Source: Oceanobacillus limi (lineage in GTDB: Bacteria; Bacillota; Bacilli; Bacillales; Amphibacillaceae). Taken from it: 64,000 nt of DNA. This document shows positions 1 to 8,303 of this stretch, piece by piece. A program made the position numbers and the translations under genes. How positions within the stretch are numbered: position 1 is the first letter of the stretch; each line of letters starts with the position of its first letter. The stretch covers positions 62,001-126,000 of the forward strand of contig NZ_FOHE01000007.1 of assembly GCF_900111445.1 (NCBI RefSeq). The letters are read 5' to 3'. The notes under the pieces were generated by a model. It was not told the origin of the DNA. It made no database searches and saw only the letters and a program-made list of their open reading frames with translations.

Positions 1-228
1 CCTAGTAAAACGACTACAATTACATTTCCAATTATTGTAGAAGGAAAAACGTATACATCTATTCTCAACGAATTTAATTTAAACGAAGAATGGTTGAATC
101 AACAGCTTCTGGAAAAAGGTATTAAAAGTAGAGAGGAAGTTTTTTACGCAAGCATTAATCGAAAATTACAACTACACGTCTCCATTACGAATGAATCTAC
201 AACAAATACACCTTCATTTAGACATTAG
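1..228 (+). CDS. DUF421 (YetF-like) membrane protein, C-terminal end only
   Basis: The frame is open from the first base of the window and closes with TAG at 226-228, so only the last 75 residues are present. They contain the pattern PIIVEGK, then a stretch with NEEWLNQQL and a few residues later EEVFYAS, which matches the cytoplasmic C-terminal domain of the DUF421/YetF family (PIIV-x-G-K, EWL, DVFYA). YetF-type proteins are Bacillaceae inner-membrane proteins of poorly known function. The membrane-spanning N-terminus lies outside the window. The gene converges on the minus-strand terC gene, only 4 bases away. Confidence 0.7.
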   Translation, partial: PSKTTTITFPIIVEGKTYTSILNEFNLNEEWLNQQLLEKGIKSREEVFYASINRKLQLHVSITNESTTNTPSFRH

Positions 229-232
229 GGGG

Positions 233-886
233 TTAGTCCCCCTGATATCTGCGTTGAAAACCGCCAACTGCAATAATTACAAGTAAAATTAATGCCAAAA
301 ACAATGACTCCGATAACTGGTTTTGCACAAAAAACTGATGAACAACTTCCTCTTTGATGATCATTTCACCAGCAGTCCACGCTAATAAAGCAGCCCCCAA
401 ATAAATGATAAATGTAAACCGCTCCATTAGATTCATAATTAACTGACTTGCAAATAAAATGACCGGGATACTAAGGATAATTCCTAGTATAACGAGAAAA
501 ATATCACTGTTCGAAGCCGCTACAACTGCAAGTACATTATCTAAACTCATAAGTAGATCAGCAAATATAATTATTATGATCGCATCCTGTAAGGTACTCC
601 CTACCTTTATATTCGCATCCTCATTCTGATCCACTAACAATTTGTAAGCTACTACTAACAAAAGGATACCACCAATTAGATGGATAAAAGGTAGCTTCAA
701 TAAATAAATGACTAAAATAGTAAATATAATTCTAAATCCAACAGCACCAACTGTTCCCCATAAAATAGCCTTTTTCTTTAGTTCCTCTGGCAGCTTCCGA
801 CTAGCCATTGCTATAACTACTGCGTTATCACCACTTAATATTAAATTGATAAGCAGAATTTTAATCAAAGGCTCGATGAATTCCAT
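233..886 (-). CDS. TerC family integral membrane protein
   Basis: The 217-residue protein is almost entirely hydrophobic with about seven membrane spans. It carries the two acidic intramembrane motifs of the TerC family, LSGDNAVVIA near residue 20 and MSLDNVLAV near residue 115. TerC-family proteins of Bacilli act in metal export, especially manganese, and in metalation of exported proteins; the specific role here is inferred from family only. The ATG at 886 has AAAGGAG eight bases upstream. No yybP-ykoY manganese riboswitch, common before such genes in Bacillus, could be recognised upstream. Confidence 0.88.
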   Translation of the reverse strand: MEFIEPLIKILLINLILSGDNAVVIAMASRKLPEELKKKAILWGTVGAVGFRIIFTILVIYLLKLPFIHLIGGILLLVVAYKLLVDQNEDANIKVGSTLQDAIIIIIFADLLMSLDNVLAVVAASNSDIFLVILGIILSIPVILFASQLIMNLMERFTFIIYLGAALLAWTAGEMIIKEEVVHQFFVQNQLSESLFLALILLVIIAVGGFQRRYQGD

Positions 887-1196
887 TGATGAACTCCTTT
901 CAGCTATATGCTTTCAAGTACTTCCAGCTTGTACAAAAAATGAATGCGCACGTATGTCACTACTAACTAAATGTATGTCCAATATAGACGTGTCATACCA
1001 AATTTATTATTCTTGATACACACAACGTGATCATACCTAGTAACAAACATGTCATGGAAGGTAGAAAAATGAAGTTCATTGGTGGATTTTTCTCTTTTAG
1101 TAAAACCTAACAATGCGAGCCAATAACGATACAAATCCTAAAAAGGGTGAGATAGAGTTATATGGGGAGGTGTTCACGTTAAGGAAGAATGAGGGG
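887..1196. other. Intergenic region, nothing recognised
   Basis: This stretch separates terC from the next minus-strand gene. It is AT-rich and contains no open frame with a ribosome binding site, no clear terminator hairpin and no riboswitch consensus that I could find. The promoter of terC should lie in its left half. Confidence 0.4.
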
Positions 1197-1916
1197 CTAG
1201 TTTTCTTTCCTTACCTGATTCTCAATCTGTAATGCAGTAGATAAAATGTGGAGAAAAGTTTCAAAGGTTGAAGAACTATCTAATGAGGTTTCATAGCAGT
1301 GGACGACATAACCTGCTATTTCTTTTCTTGCGTCAAAATCAAAATGATAAAAATCCGTAATTGGGAAATATAACCTATCTCCTATAGGAATCAATGTCCC
1401 CATTACAATTTCACCTTTCATTGGGGCTACAGCAGATCGATTTAATATCATAACATCTAAGGTTCTAGTTTCCATCATATCTGTTACAACTAAGGATCGG
1501 TCACTATGTTTATACCCAATGTGATAAAACTTTGGGACTGCATGATGCCATTCTCTTAGCCATGACTTTATGATAGGTTTTTGATTGCTGGCATTTTCTT
1601 TAATATAGAACTCTACATCACTACTTCCCAAATCTTGGTACGCCTGATAAAATACATGCCACCAAAACAAATTATGCTCTAGCGCATTTCTTTTCTCCTC
1701 CAGCAGATGATGCTCTTCCATAAAAGGTTTGAACAACGTTATAAAAGCTACATAATTATGTTTTACTACATACCTCGTAAAGTCATTAAATACATCGAGA
1801 AGTAGTGTGTTCCTTAACTCATCTGATATAGGATGCTCCTGATGGAATTTCTTTGCATTTGTCTCCGTTTGGGCAAATTCAATCACCTTTCCAACGCTTA
1901 ACCTGTCTTTCATCAT
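1197..1916 (-). CDS. Hypothetical cytoplasmic protein
   Basis: This 239-residue protein has no signal peptide or membrane span and I do not recognise its family. It is rich in aromatic residues and histidine (for example EHNLFWWHVFYQAYQ around residue 80 and SWLREWHHAVPKFYHIGYKH in the middle), the kind of composition seen in proteins paired with secreted or SEC-C-type partners, but no defining motif is present. The start ATG at 1916 has AGGAGG eight bases upstream (a second ATG follows directly). It lies upstream of the ABC permease pair in the same orientation, separated from it by about 120 bases. Confidence 0.6.
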   Translation of the reverse strand: MMKDRLSVGKVIEFAQTETNAKKFHQEHPISDELRNTLLLDVFNDFTRYVVKHNYVAFITLFKPFMEEHHLLEEKRNALEHNLFWWHVFYQAYQDLGSSDVEFYIKENASNQKPIIKSWLREWHHAVPKFYHIGYKHSDRSLVVTDMMETRTLDVMILNRSAVAPMKGEIVMGTLIPIGDRLYFPITDFYHFDFDARKEIAGYVVHCYETSLDSSSTFETFLHILSTALQIENQVRKEN

Positions 1917-2038
1917 TAAATCAATCCTCCTAAAAAATAGTAAGTAATAGTAGACTATCCAAATACTTACTATTATTAATTCGACAGATTTTCCTATTAC
2001 CCTTCCCTTTTTGGGACTTTATGTAAAACATTCTAAAC

Positions 2039-2959
2039 CTATACAAGATAAGATGCTTTCTTTTTCTCTAGATTTTGAATTCCTTGTGCCAAAATATTAA
2101 ACGTAAAAATCGTAAACGTCATTGCAAAAGCAGACCAAAAAGGAATCCAAATTGGTCCTCGAATATCACTAGTTGCTTCCATTAATAACATCGGCCAAGA
2201 AATAGATTCATTTCTAATTTCAAACATACCTATTTCTACTTGAATAATATCTTGAGAAATGAATATCCCAATAAACCCTAATTGACCTAATAAAAACATC
2301 ACCTTTCCAAGGTCAGAAATAATCGAAACCAATAACTTCCCATACAAAAATGGTAAGTAATAGGATTTCAATAACCGAACCGGACCCGCACCTACCGCAA
2401 TACCACTTAAAATATATTCCTTACGCGTACACTCATCTAATTCCTGCTTTATCGTTTCGGCCGCCCTTCCAACCTCCATAGCAGCGATGATTACGATTAA
2501 ATAATATGGTCTAGATTCTGTTAATAATAACGGAGGAAGCATCGCTAATAAGATAACCATCACGATTGTTGGTACATATGAAAAAAATCCATTTAACACC
2601 TTTAATAATGGGTTTGCACCAAAAACATTCTTATGCGCTAAATAAGCTAATGGTATAGCGAGGAGATAACGAAGTATTGTAATGGTAACGATAATCAATA
2701 AGGTTTCTTTTGCCCCCATTGCTAGCAAACTCAATAAGTCTCTACCCTCACGATCGGTTCCTAATAAATGCTCGGAAGAAGGCTCATAAGGAGGTACAGA
2801 TATTTTCCCATCTGTCATCTTAAAAGGAATTTCCTCTACCCCTTGATTAATAAAAGGAGCATATTGCCCTAAAAAAGTAAACGAGAGAAGCAAAACTAGC
2901 ATAAGCATTCCGAAGCATAGTAGGAAATTGTGGTTAATAAAATGAAAGACCTTTCTCAT
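2039..2959 (-). CDS. ABC transporter permease, DppC/OppC type
   Basis: The 306-residue protein has an N-terminal membrane anchor, the periplasmic-side motif HLLGTDREGRDLLS near residue 66 that is typical of OppC/DppC permeases, and a core of five further spans with the EAA-loop region (KEYILSGIAVGAG) near residue 185. Such permeases form heterodimers with a DppB-type partner to import peptides or nickel. The gene overlaps the upstream dppB-like gene by 4 bases (start 2959, partner stop 2956), so the two are translationally coupled. No binding protein or ATPase gene is beside them in the window, so the substrate is unknown. Confidence 0.85.
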   Translation of the reverse strand: MRKVFHFINHNFLLCFGMLMLVLLLSFTFLGQYAPFINQGVEEIPFKMTDGKISVPPYEPSSEHLLGTDREGRDLLSLLAMGAKETLLIIVTITILRYLLAIPLAYLAHKNVFGANPLLKVLNGFFSYVPTIVMVILLAMLPPLLLTESRPYYLIVIIAAMEVGRAAETIKQELDECTRKEYILSGIAVGAGPVRLLKSYYLPFLYGKLLVSIISDLGKVMFLLGQLGFIGIFISQDIIQVEIGMFEIRNESISWPMLLMEATSDIRGPIWIPFWSAFAMTFTIFTFNILAQGIQNLEKKKASYLV

Positions 2960-3855
2960 CCCTGTTTCCCTTCCTTCGGCAATATGATAAATTTTAAGAC
3001 GTTTGCACCAACATGTATGAAGAACATGATGAGCAAAAATGGTAACATCAAAGCAAATGCTCGTATATCTTCATTATTGAGAATACTGTATAAAAGTTGA
3101 TCGCCAGCACCATTATAGTTCGATAACCTCTCGATAATTGGCAGACTGGAAATAATATAAAGCATAACCCATTGGGATTGATTAATGATCGTTGACCAAC
3201 AGTTCCGTAGGATATGTTTAATTGCTTGAATTCGGCTGAGTCCCTTTGCTAAAACCGTTCGAACATATTCCTGACTCATTTCACTTTCCATGGCAACAAC
3301 GGTCATTCGAACCATATGCAAAAGTGGAAAAATCATTAATGAGATTAATGGAATAATAAAGCTATACCAGTAGTCACTTCCAAAAAGATGAAATCGAGGT
3401 AACCCCGCTTGTATCAATTTTATGAGTAAATATTGAATAGCAATAAATAAGAAAAAGTCTGGAATTGATGAAAGAATACTAGAGAAAAAAGACAAAATCT
3501 TTCCCCGCTTTTTACTTCGGTAGTTAAATTGCAACACCCCAACCAATGTGCCGAATAATAGAACGAGGATAAAAGTCGGAATAATGATCTTCAGGCTTCT
3601 TCCTAAGTAACGCTGAACCTCTTCCAAAATAGGCGTCCCCGCTAACGTTGTCCCAAACCCTTTTTCCGTTTGAAAGTACGTAACAAACGCTTTCATATTG
3701 TCCATATAAAGATCCATTGTAAATGGGTGAGCAGCTTCATATTGCGAGAAACCAATCGCTTCAACTTCCATTTCCCTTGGCAATAATAAAACAAAAATAA
3801 AGCCCAATAAAATTAGAATGAATGTGACCAAGCTTTTACATAGATTCCAAACCAT
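2956..3855 (-). CDS. ABC transporter permease, DppB/OppB type
   Basis: The 299-residue protein has an N-terminal span, then a permease core with about five spans and the EAA-like loop (EMSQEYVRTVLAKGLSRIQA) near residue 195, the usual position in DppB/OppB proteins. It is the first gene of a two-gene permease operon read leftward. The start at 3855 has AAAGGAG upstream. The pair lacks adjacent ATPase and solute-binding genes, so it either uses shared components encoded elsewhere or is an orphan. Assignment to the oligopeptide/nickel superfamily is sound; the substrate cannot be read. Confidence 0.83.
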   Translation of the reverse strand: MVWNLCKSLVTFILILLGFIFVLLLPREMEVEAIGFSQYEAAHPFTMDLYMDNMKAFVTYFQTEKGFGTTLAGTPILEEVQRYLGRSLKIIIPTFILVLLFGTLVGVLQFNYRSKKRGKILSFFSSILSSIPDFFLFIAIQYLLIKLIQAGLPRFHLFGSDYWYSFIIPLISLMIFPLLHMVRMTVVAMESEMSQEYVRTVLAKGLSRIQAIKHILRNCWSTIINQSQWVMLYIISSLPIIERLSNYNGAGDQLLYSILNNEDIRAFALMLPFLLIMFFIHVGANVLKFIILPKEGKQG

Positions 3856-4081
3856 AGGAACTCCTTTATTTTTAATTTTGAGAAATTTTGTAATTTAATG
3901 ATATATTAATTCTTATTATTTTATTTGTCAACATGAAATAGACTATTAGACATAGTAATAATAAACATACTCTAGTCTATATATTTCCTCTGTTAATAAC
4001 ACATTTTCAAAAAATAGATTTATTCGTCCCAAGCATGTCCCCTTCTACTATCATAAAGTAACTATATAAGGGGGTGAAAAC

Positions 4082-4288
4082 ATGATCGAAACATTAATGT
4101 TTTCTCTAATTGCAGGATTATTTGTCTACGAAATAGTTGTATTAAGAGGTCTAATGAAACGTTCTGTTAACAAAACGCTTAGGACTTTCGTAAAAGATTG
4201 GGAACCTCAACCAACCAGTAAAAAAGTGCTAACCGTTCCAAGCCGTTCTTATGCAATGCAAAAATCTACTGAACAAATAAAAGACTAA
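4082..4288 (+). CDS. Small single-span membrane protein
   Basis: The 68-residue protein has one N-terminal hydrophobic helix (residues 5-22, LMFSLIAGLFVYEIVVL) followed by a basic tail. The ATG at 4082 is preceded by AAGGGGGTG at seven bases, a strong ribosome binding site. I do not recognise a family. It is divergent from the ABC permease operon and is followed by the first Na/Pi-type transporter gene, about 110 bases away. Confidence 0.6.
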   Translation: MIETLMFSLIAGLFVYEIVVLRGLMKRSVNKTLRTFVKDWEPQPTSKKVLTVPSRSYAMQKSTEQIKD

Positions 4289-4398
4289 CCAAAACAATCT
4301 CCCATCTTTATTAAAGTAGGAAACCTACATCCTACTATTAAACTCCTTTAGACCAGATAACCCACCCAAATCTGACTAGAAAGAAGGTGAGAAATAAT

Positions 4399-5337
4399 AT
4401 GCTTCAGCTACTGTTATTCATTGCCACTCTAGGAGTATTTCTAATAGGAATGTATCTCGTAAGAACTGGTTTATTCAATTTATCTGCTGACAAACTAAAG
4501 CGTTGGTTAGCAAAATTGACTGACTCTCCGTGGAAAGGACTCTTACTAGGAATGGTTGTAACTGCAATCTTACAAAGTAGCTCTGCCGTAACCATTATAC
4601 TCATTGGATTAGTAGCTGGTAGAATGTTAACCTTCAGTAATTCTATCGGTATCATATTAGGAGCTAACATTGGTACGACTGTTACAACTGAAATTATTAC
4701 TCTAGATATTAATTACTTGATCATTCCGCTAGCAATTATTGGAGCTATATTCTTACTAATTAAAAAGGATAACTTTAGAAATACAGGTATGGCTTCTCTT
4801 GGATTAGCAGGTGTATTTGGGGCAATGTGGAGTTTTAAATCACTGGCAGCTCCACTAGCAGGGTTGGATTATGTTAATCAACTATTCCTTGCTCTTGATA
4901 ACAACCTTTTCTATGCTGTACTAGCTGGAACCATTGTTTGTGCAGTCCTTCAATCAAGTACAACCACGATTGCAATTACAATGGGATTTATTGCGGCAGG
5001 GGCCATGAATTTAGAAACCGCTGTCGCTATTGTCCTAGGTGCTAATATTGGTACTTGCGTTGACGCATGGCTTGCATCGATTGGTGGTGGACGAGAAGCA
5101 AGACTTACTGCATGGTCACACATTTGGCTTAATGTATTAGGAGTTATTGCATTCTTCCCATTAATTGGTGTCCTCGCTCATATTGGCACTTTATTAGCAG
5201 AACGACCAGATGTACAAATTGCTCATATTAGCGTTATCTTTAATGTTCTAAGCTCATTAATTGCGCTTCCATTTGTCAACAAATTCTCCAACCTAATCGT
5301 TAAAATACACGACCGAAATAATCCGAACGCAACCTAA
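4399..5337 (+). CDS. Na+/phosphate cotransporter family protein (NptA/YjbB-like)
   Basis: The protein has about eight membrane spans arranged as two inverted halves. Each half holds the signature of the Na/Pi family: QSSSA followed by GANIGTT in the first, and QSSTTT followed by GANIGTC in the second. These QSS motifs form the sodium and phosphate site in the family. I chose ATG 4399 rather than the in-frame GTG at 4387 because AGAAGGTGAG covers the GTG and lies at proper distance from 4399. The C-terminal PhoU-like domain found in longer members is absent. A paralogue follows at 5438. Confidence 0.85.
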   Translation: MLQLLLFIATLGVFLIGMYLVRTGLFNLSADKLKRWLAKLTDSPWKGLLLGMVVTAILQSSSAVTIILIGLVAGRMLTFSNSIGIILGANIGTTVTTEIITLDINYLIIPLAIIGAIFLLIKKDNFRNTGMASLGLAGVFGAMWSFKSLAAPLAGLDYVNQLFLALDNNLFYAVLAGTIVCAVLQSSTTTIAITMGFIAAGAMNLETAVAIVLGANIGTCVDAWLASIGGGREARLTAWSHIWLNVLGVIAFFPLIGVLAHIGTLLAERPDVQIAHISVIFNVLSSLIALPFVNKFSNLIVKIHDRNNPNAT

Positions 5338-5342
5338 ATTCA

Positions 5343-5376
5343 CAAAACCATCTCCTAGCTTAGGAGGTGGTTTTTT
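5343..5376 (+). terminator. Rho-independent terminator after first Na/Pi gene
   Basis: The sequence AAACCATCTCCTA...TAGGAGGTGGTTTTTTAT forms a stable stem followed by a T run, just after the stop codon at 5337. Confidence 0.85.
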
Positions 5377-5437
5377 ATACAGTATGTAAAGAAGCCCATT
5401 TTACTAGATAAATAACTTTGGGAAAGGAGGTAATGTT

Positions 5438-6370
5438 TTGATATTTTTCATTGCATTTCTACAGTTCTTGGCAGGATTAATCTTGGGCACTCTGATATTC
5501 CGCTCCGGATTATTTCATTTATCCACAAACACTCTTAAAAAATGGATATCCAACCTAACAGATACCACCTGGAAATGTATTGCTCTGGGTATTCTTATCA
5601 CAATCATTTTGCAAAATATCTCTTATGTAATCATCCTTATGATGGGTTTAATTACAGCCAAACGAATTTCCTTTAGGCAATCTATTGGGATGATAATTGG
5701 GGCTAATATAGGGACTGCACTCATCATTGAGTTCATTACGATTGATCTAGCAATATTTGTCTTCCCCTTAGCAGTCATAGGTGCCGTACTTTGCCTTATG
5801 AAGTATAAGAATTTTATTCATATTGGTTATGCACTCATTGGATTTTCACTAATCTTTGGTTCCATGTGGGGACTAAGAACAACAGCGCTTCATATAAACA
5901 CGTTTCCATATGTAGAGCATTTATTCCTTATTCTCGAACAAAACTTATTGTTTTCTAGTTTTTTTGGCATAGTCATAACCAGTTTTCTACAGTCTTTTAC
6001 TGCAGTTAGTGGACTAACGTTAAGCTTTCTATTTGTAGATAGTATGCAATTATCTACCGGTATAGCCATCCTATTAGGGGGAGGGATTGGTTCAGTTATT
6101 CCTGTATTATTTGCTAGAAAGGGTTTTAGTAAAGAAGCTCGAGTGACAGCCTACGCATTTGCTTGGATAAGCATTCTACATTATGCCATATATTTTCCGT
6201 TGATTAACTTATTAACTACTTTAGGAAGTGCCTTATCATCTCAACCACACCTACAGCTAACGCATATTCATCTTGTGGCTACCATAATCGTATCCCTTTT
6301 CCTCTTGTTTTTTATCAACCCATTCACGAATCTGGTTTATTCATTTCATTTTAGAAAGGTAAAGAAATAA
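5438..6370 (+). CDS. Degenerate Na/Pi-cotransporter paralogue without QSS motifs
   Basis: This 310-residue membrane protein aligns over its whole length with the preceding gene, with the same span order and similar loops. Its signature positions have changed: QSSSA is QNISY, QSSTTT is QSFTAV and the second GANIGT is GGGIGS; only the first GANIGT is kept. It is therefore unlikely to transport phosphate by the known mechanism. The frame is intact and the TTG start at 5438 has AAAGGAGG eight bases upstream, so it seems to be a maintained gene. It follows the first copy across a terminator, about 100 bases away. Confidence 0.75.
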   Translation: MIFFIAFLQFLAGLILGTLIFRSGLFHLSTNTLKKWISNLTDTTWKCIALGILITIILQNISYVIILMMGLITAKRISFRQSIGMIIGANIGTALIIEFITIDLAIFVFPLAVIGAVLCLMKYKNFIHIGYALIGFSLIFGSMWGLRTTALHINTFPYVEHLFLILEQNLLFSSFFGIVITSFLQSFTAVSGLTLSFLFVDSMQLSTGIAILLGGGIGSVIPVLFARKGFSKEARVTAYAFAWISILHYAIYFPLINLLTTLGSALSSQPHLQLTHIHLVATIIVSLFLLFFINPFTNLVYSFHFRKVKK

Positions 6371-6383
6371 GTTTAAAGATAAA

Positions 6384-6412
6384 TAGGCTGCTACAATAGA
6401 TGAGCAGCCTGT
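6384..6412. terminator. Bidirectional terminator between convergent genes
   Basis: AGGCTGCT...AGCAGCCT with flanking A and T tracts lies between the Na/Pi paralogue and the minus-strand CNNM gene and can serve both. Confidence 0.75.
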
Positions 6413-7675
6413 TTACTTATTATTTGCTCCCTTAATAGGGTGAACTTCAACGCGGAGTTTGGTTACTCTTCGACTAGCAACTTGATCAACGCAAATGGTT
6501 AAATTCTGATAATGAAACGAATCTCCTTCCTTGGGAATTTCCTCCAAATTCTCCATCGTCCAGCCACCTAACGTAAAATACGAGCTTTTTGGTAATGGCA
6601 CATTTAAAAATGAAGCGAAATCACGTAAATAGTAATTAGAGCTGAAAATATATTGCCTGTCATTTATTTTAGATACCTGGTTTGTTTCCTCCTCATTTTC
6701 ATCTAATATTTCGCCAACAATCTCCTCTAAAACATCTTCCAACGTTACAATACCAACCGTTCCTCCAAATTCATTTATTACAATGGCAATTGGTATTTTT
6801 TCTTTTTGAAGACGAGGTAAAAGCGTTGAAATTTTCATCGATTCTGCTACAAACAATGGCTCCCTTATTAACTCTTTAAGCCTTATATCTTTTGATTTCA
6901 ATAAATGAGTTAAAAATTCCTTTTCTGTTATAAATCCGATAATATTATCAATACTATTCTCATAAACTGGAATTCTTGAATACCGCTCACGAAAGAATAC
7001 ATCTTTTATCTCTTCAACGGATTGGTTACTGTTAATCGCTACCATGTCCGTACGCGGGGTTAAAATCTCTCGAACAGCCGTTTCATCTAGCTTCATGGAC
7101 CGATGAATTAATTGTCTTTCTGATTTATCAATAATCCCCTCTTTTTCTCCGATACCTACTATTAACTTTATCTCCTCCTCTGTTATAGAAGGAAGCATTT
7201 GATCTTTGGCTATTATCTTTGAAACAACCTCTTTTAAACGTAAAAAGAAATAATTTATAGGCGCGAGTGTTTTGAATAAAACAAATAATATTGACGATAT
7301 AGCCATAGCATACGTTTCGGCATGTTCTTTAGCTAACGATTTAGGGAGGATTTCCCCAAATATTAGTATCAAAACCGTCATTATAGCTGTATTAATCAGC
7401 ACACCAGCATTTCCTCCAACTAGATCCGTTGCCATTTTCGCTGAGAAACTTGCAGCTGCTATGTTTACAATATTATTGGCAATTAATATCGTTGAAAGAG
7501 TCTTGTCAAAGTTATCATCAAGAACAAGCTTGAGCGCTTTTTCACTACCTCTTTTACCATCATTTACGTACTTTTTTAGCCTTACTTTATTTAAACTTGA
7601 ATAGGCAGTTTCAGACGATGAAAAAAATCCTGATAGTATGATTAGGACGATTAAAAGAATGAATGAAGTAACCAT
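6413..7675 (-). CDS. CNNM/HlyC-CorC family transporter (hemolysin-like)
   Basis: The 420-residue protein has the order DUF21 membrane domain (about residues 1-180, four spans), tandem CBS domains (about 200-330, with LTPRTDMVAI and YSRIPVYENSIDNIIGFI) and a C-terminal CorC_HlyC domain (about 345-415). This is the usual length and order of CNNM-type proteins such as YhdP/YrkA/MpfA, which act in magnesium or cobalt export in Firmicutes. The ATG at 7675 has GGAGGTG about eight bases upstream. It is a single-gene unit convergent with the Na/Pi paralogue. Confidence 0.9.
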   Translation of the reverse strand: MVTSFILLIVLIILSGFFSSSETAYSSLNKVRLKKYVNDGKRGSEKALKLVLDDNFDKTLSTILIANNIVNIAAASFSAKMATDLVGGNAGVLINTAIMTVLILIFGEILPKSLAKEHAETYAMAISSILFVLFKTLAPINYFFLRLKEVVSKIIAKDQMLPSITEEEIKLIVGIGEKEGIIDKSERQLIHRSMKLDETAVREILTPRTDMVAINSNQSVEEIKDVFFRERYSRIPVYENSIDNIIGFITEKEFLTHLLKSKDIRLKELIREPLFVAESMKISTLLPRLQKEKIPIAIVINEFGGTVGIVTLEDVLEEIVGEILDENEEETNQVSKINDRQYIFSSNYYLRDFASFLNVPLPKSSYFTLGGWTMENLEEIPKEGDSFHYQNLTICVDQVASRRVTKLRVEVHPIKGANNK

Positions 7676-7865
7676 GATAACGGCACCTCCCTTAGGCCTC
7701 TTTGATTAACTAGACTTGTACACGATCTAATTTTCTAGTTCTATCATTACGCGTTTCTTACTTTAAATATGTTTTCATTCCTCCATGAGCGACAGCGTTT
7801 GCTCTATGTGAAAGAGCTATTCTATAATCAAGAGATCTAGAGTAACCTTTCAATAGATATATAAA

Positions 7866-7902
7866 AATAACTATCTCTCTCCTTTTAAGTTTAGGAAAAA
7901 GA
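7866..7902 (-). terminator. Probable terminator of the 7928-8137 gene
   Basis: AACTATCTCTCTCC...AGGAAAAAGATAGTT pairs imperfectly (ACTATCT/AGATAGT) and is followed by T-rich sequence on the minus strand. Confidence 0.45.
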
Positions 7903-7927
7903 TAGTTTAGAACGAACGGAACTCTAG

Positions 7928-8137
7928 TTATTCCGTTATAAATTCAATCATATCAATACGTTCAGCAACGGCAACAAAAGTACTATTGGAATCGTTTTTA
8001 AATATAGCTAGACCTGTAACACTATCATATTCAACAAATGTTTCTACACCTGATACATCTTCTCCATTCATCATTAATTCTTTTACGCGTGTACCCTCTG
8101 GGACTTGTTCCAACAATTTACATAGTGGGTTATTCAC
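7928..8137 (-). CDS. Small hypothetical cytoplasmic protein
   Basis: This 69-residue acidic protein starts with GTG at 8137, with AAAGGAGG six bases upstream. It looks like a small beta-rich domain (VEYDSVTGLAIFKND then FVAVAERIDMIEF), similar in feel to small Bacillaceae proteins of unknown role. No motif permits a functional call. It is transcribed leftward on its own between the CNNM gene and nhaC. Confidence 0.6.
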   Translation of the reverse strand: MNNPLCKLLEQVPEGTRVKELMMNGEDVSGVETFVEYDSVTGLAIFKNDSNSTFVAVAERIDMIEFITE

Positions 8138-8257
8138 GTTAATCCTCCTTTACTCATACTTTCTATAGCATATTTCCATTTAGTAGTTTTTGTATGTGTG
8201 TTTATTGAACGATTGAAAAATGTGCATGTGTCAACTTTAGAATTCCTATAGAGAAAA

Positions 8258-8288
8258 AAACCCTCTATCCATTTGTAGATAGAGGGTT
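8258..8288. terminator. Terminator of nhaC
   Basis: ACCCTCTATC...GATAGAGGGT is a strong perfect stem with an A run on its left side, giving a T run on the minus strand where nhaC ends. Confidence 0.85.
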
Positions 8289-8303
8289 ACGGACAAATTC
8301 GAT

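Noticed and set aside
887-1196. Possible yybP-ykoY manganese riboswitch before terC
   Set aside because: Such riboswitches often precede terC-like genes, but I could not find the conserved loop sequences in this stretch.
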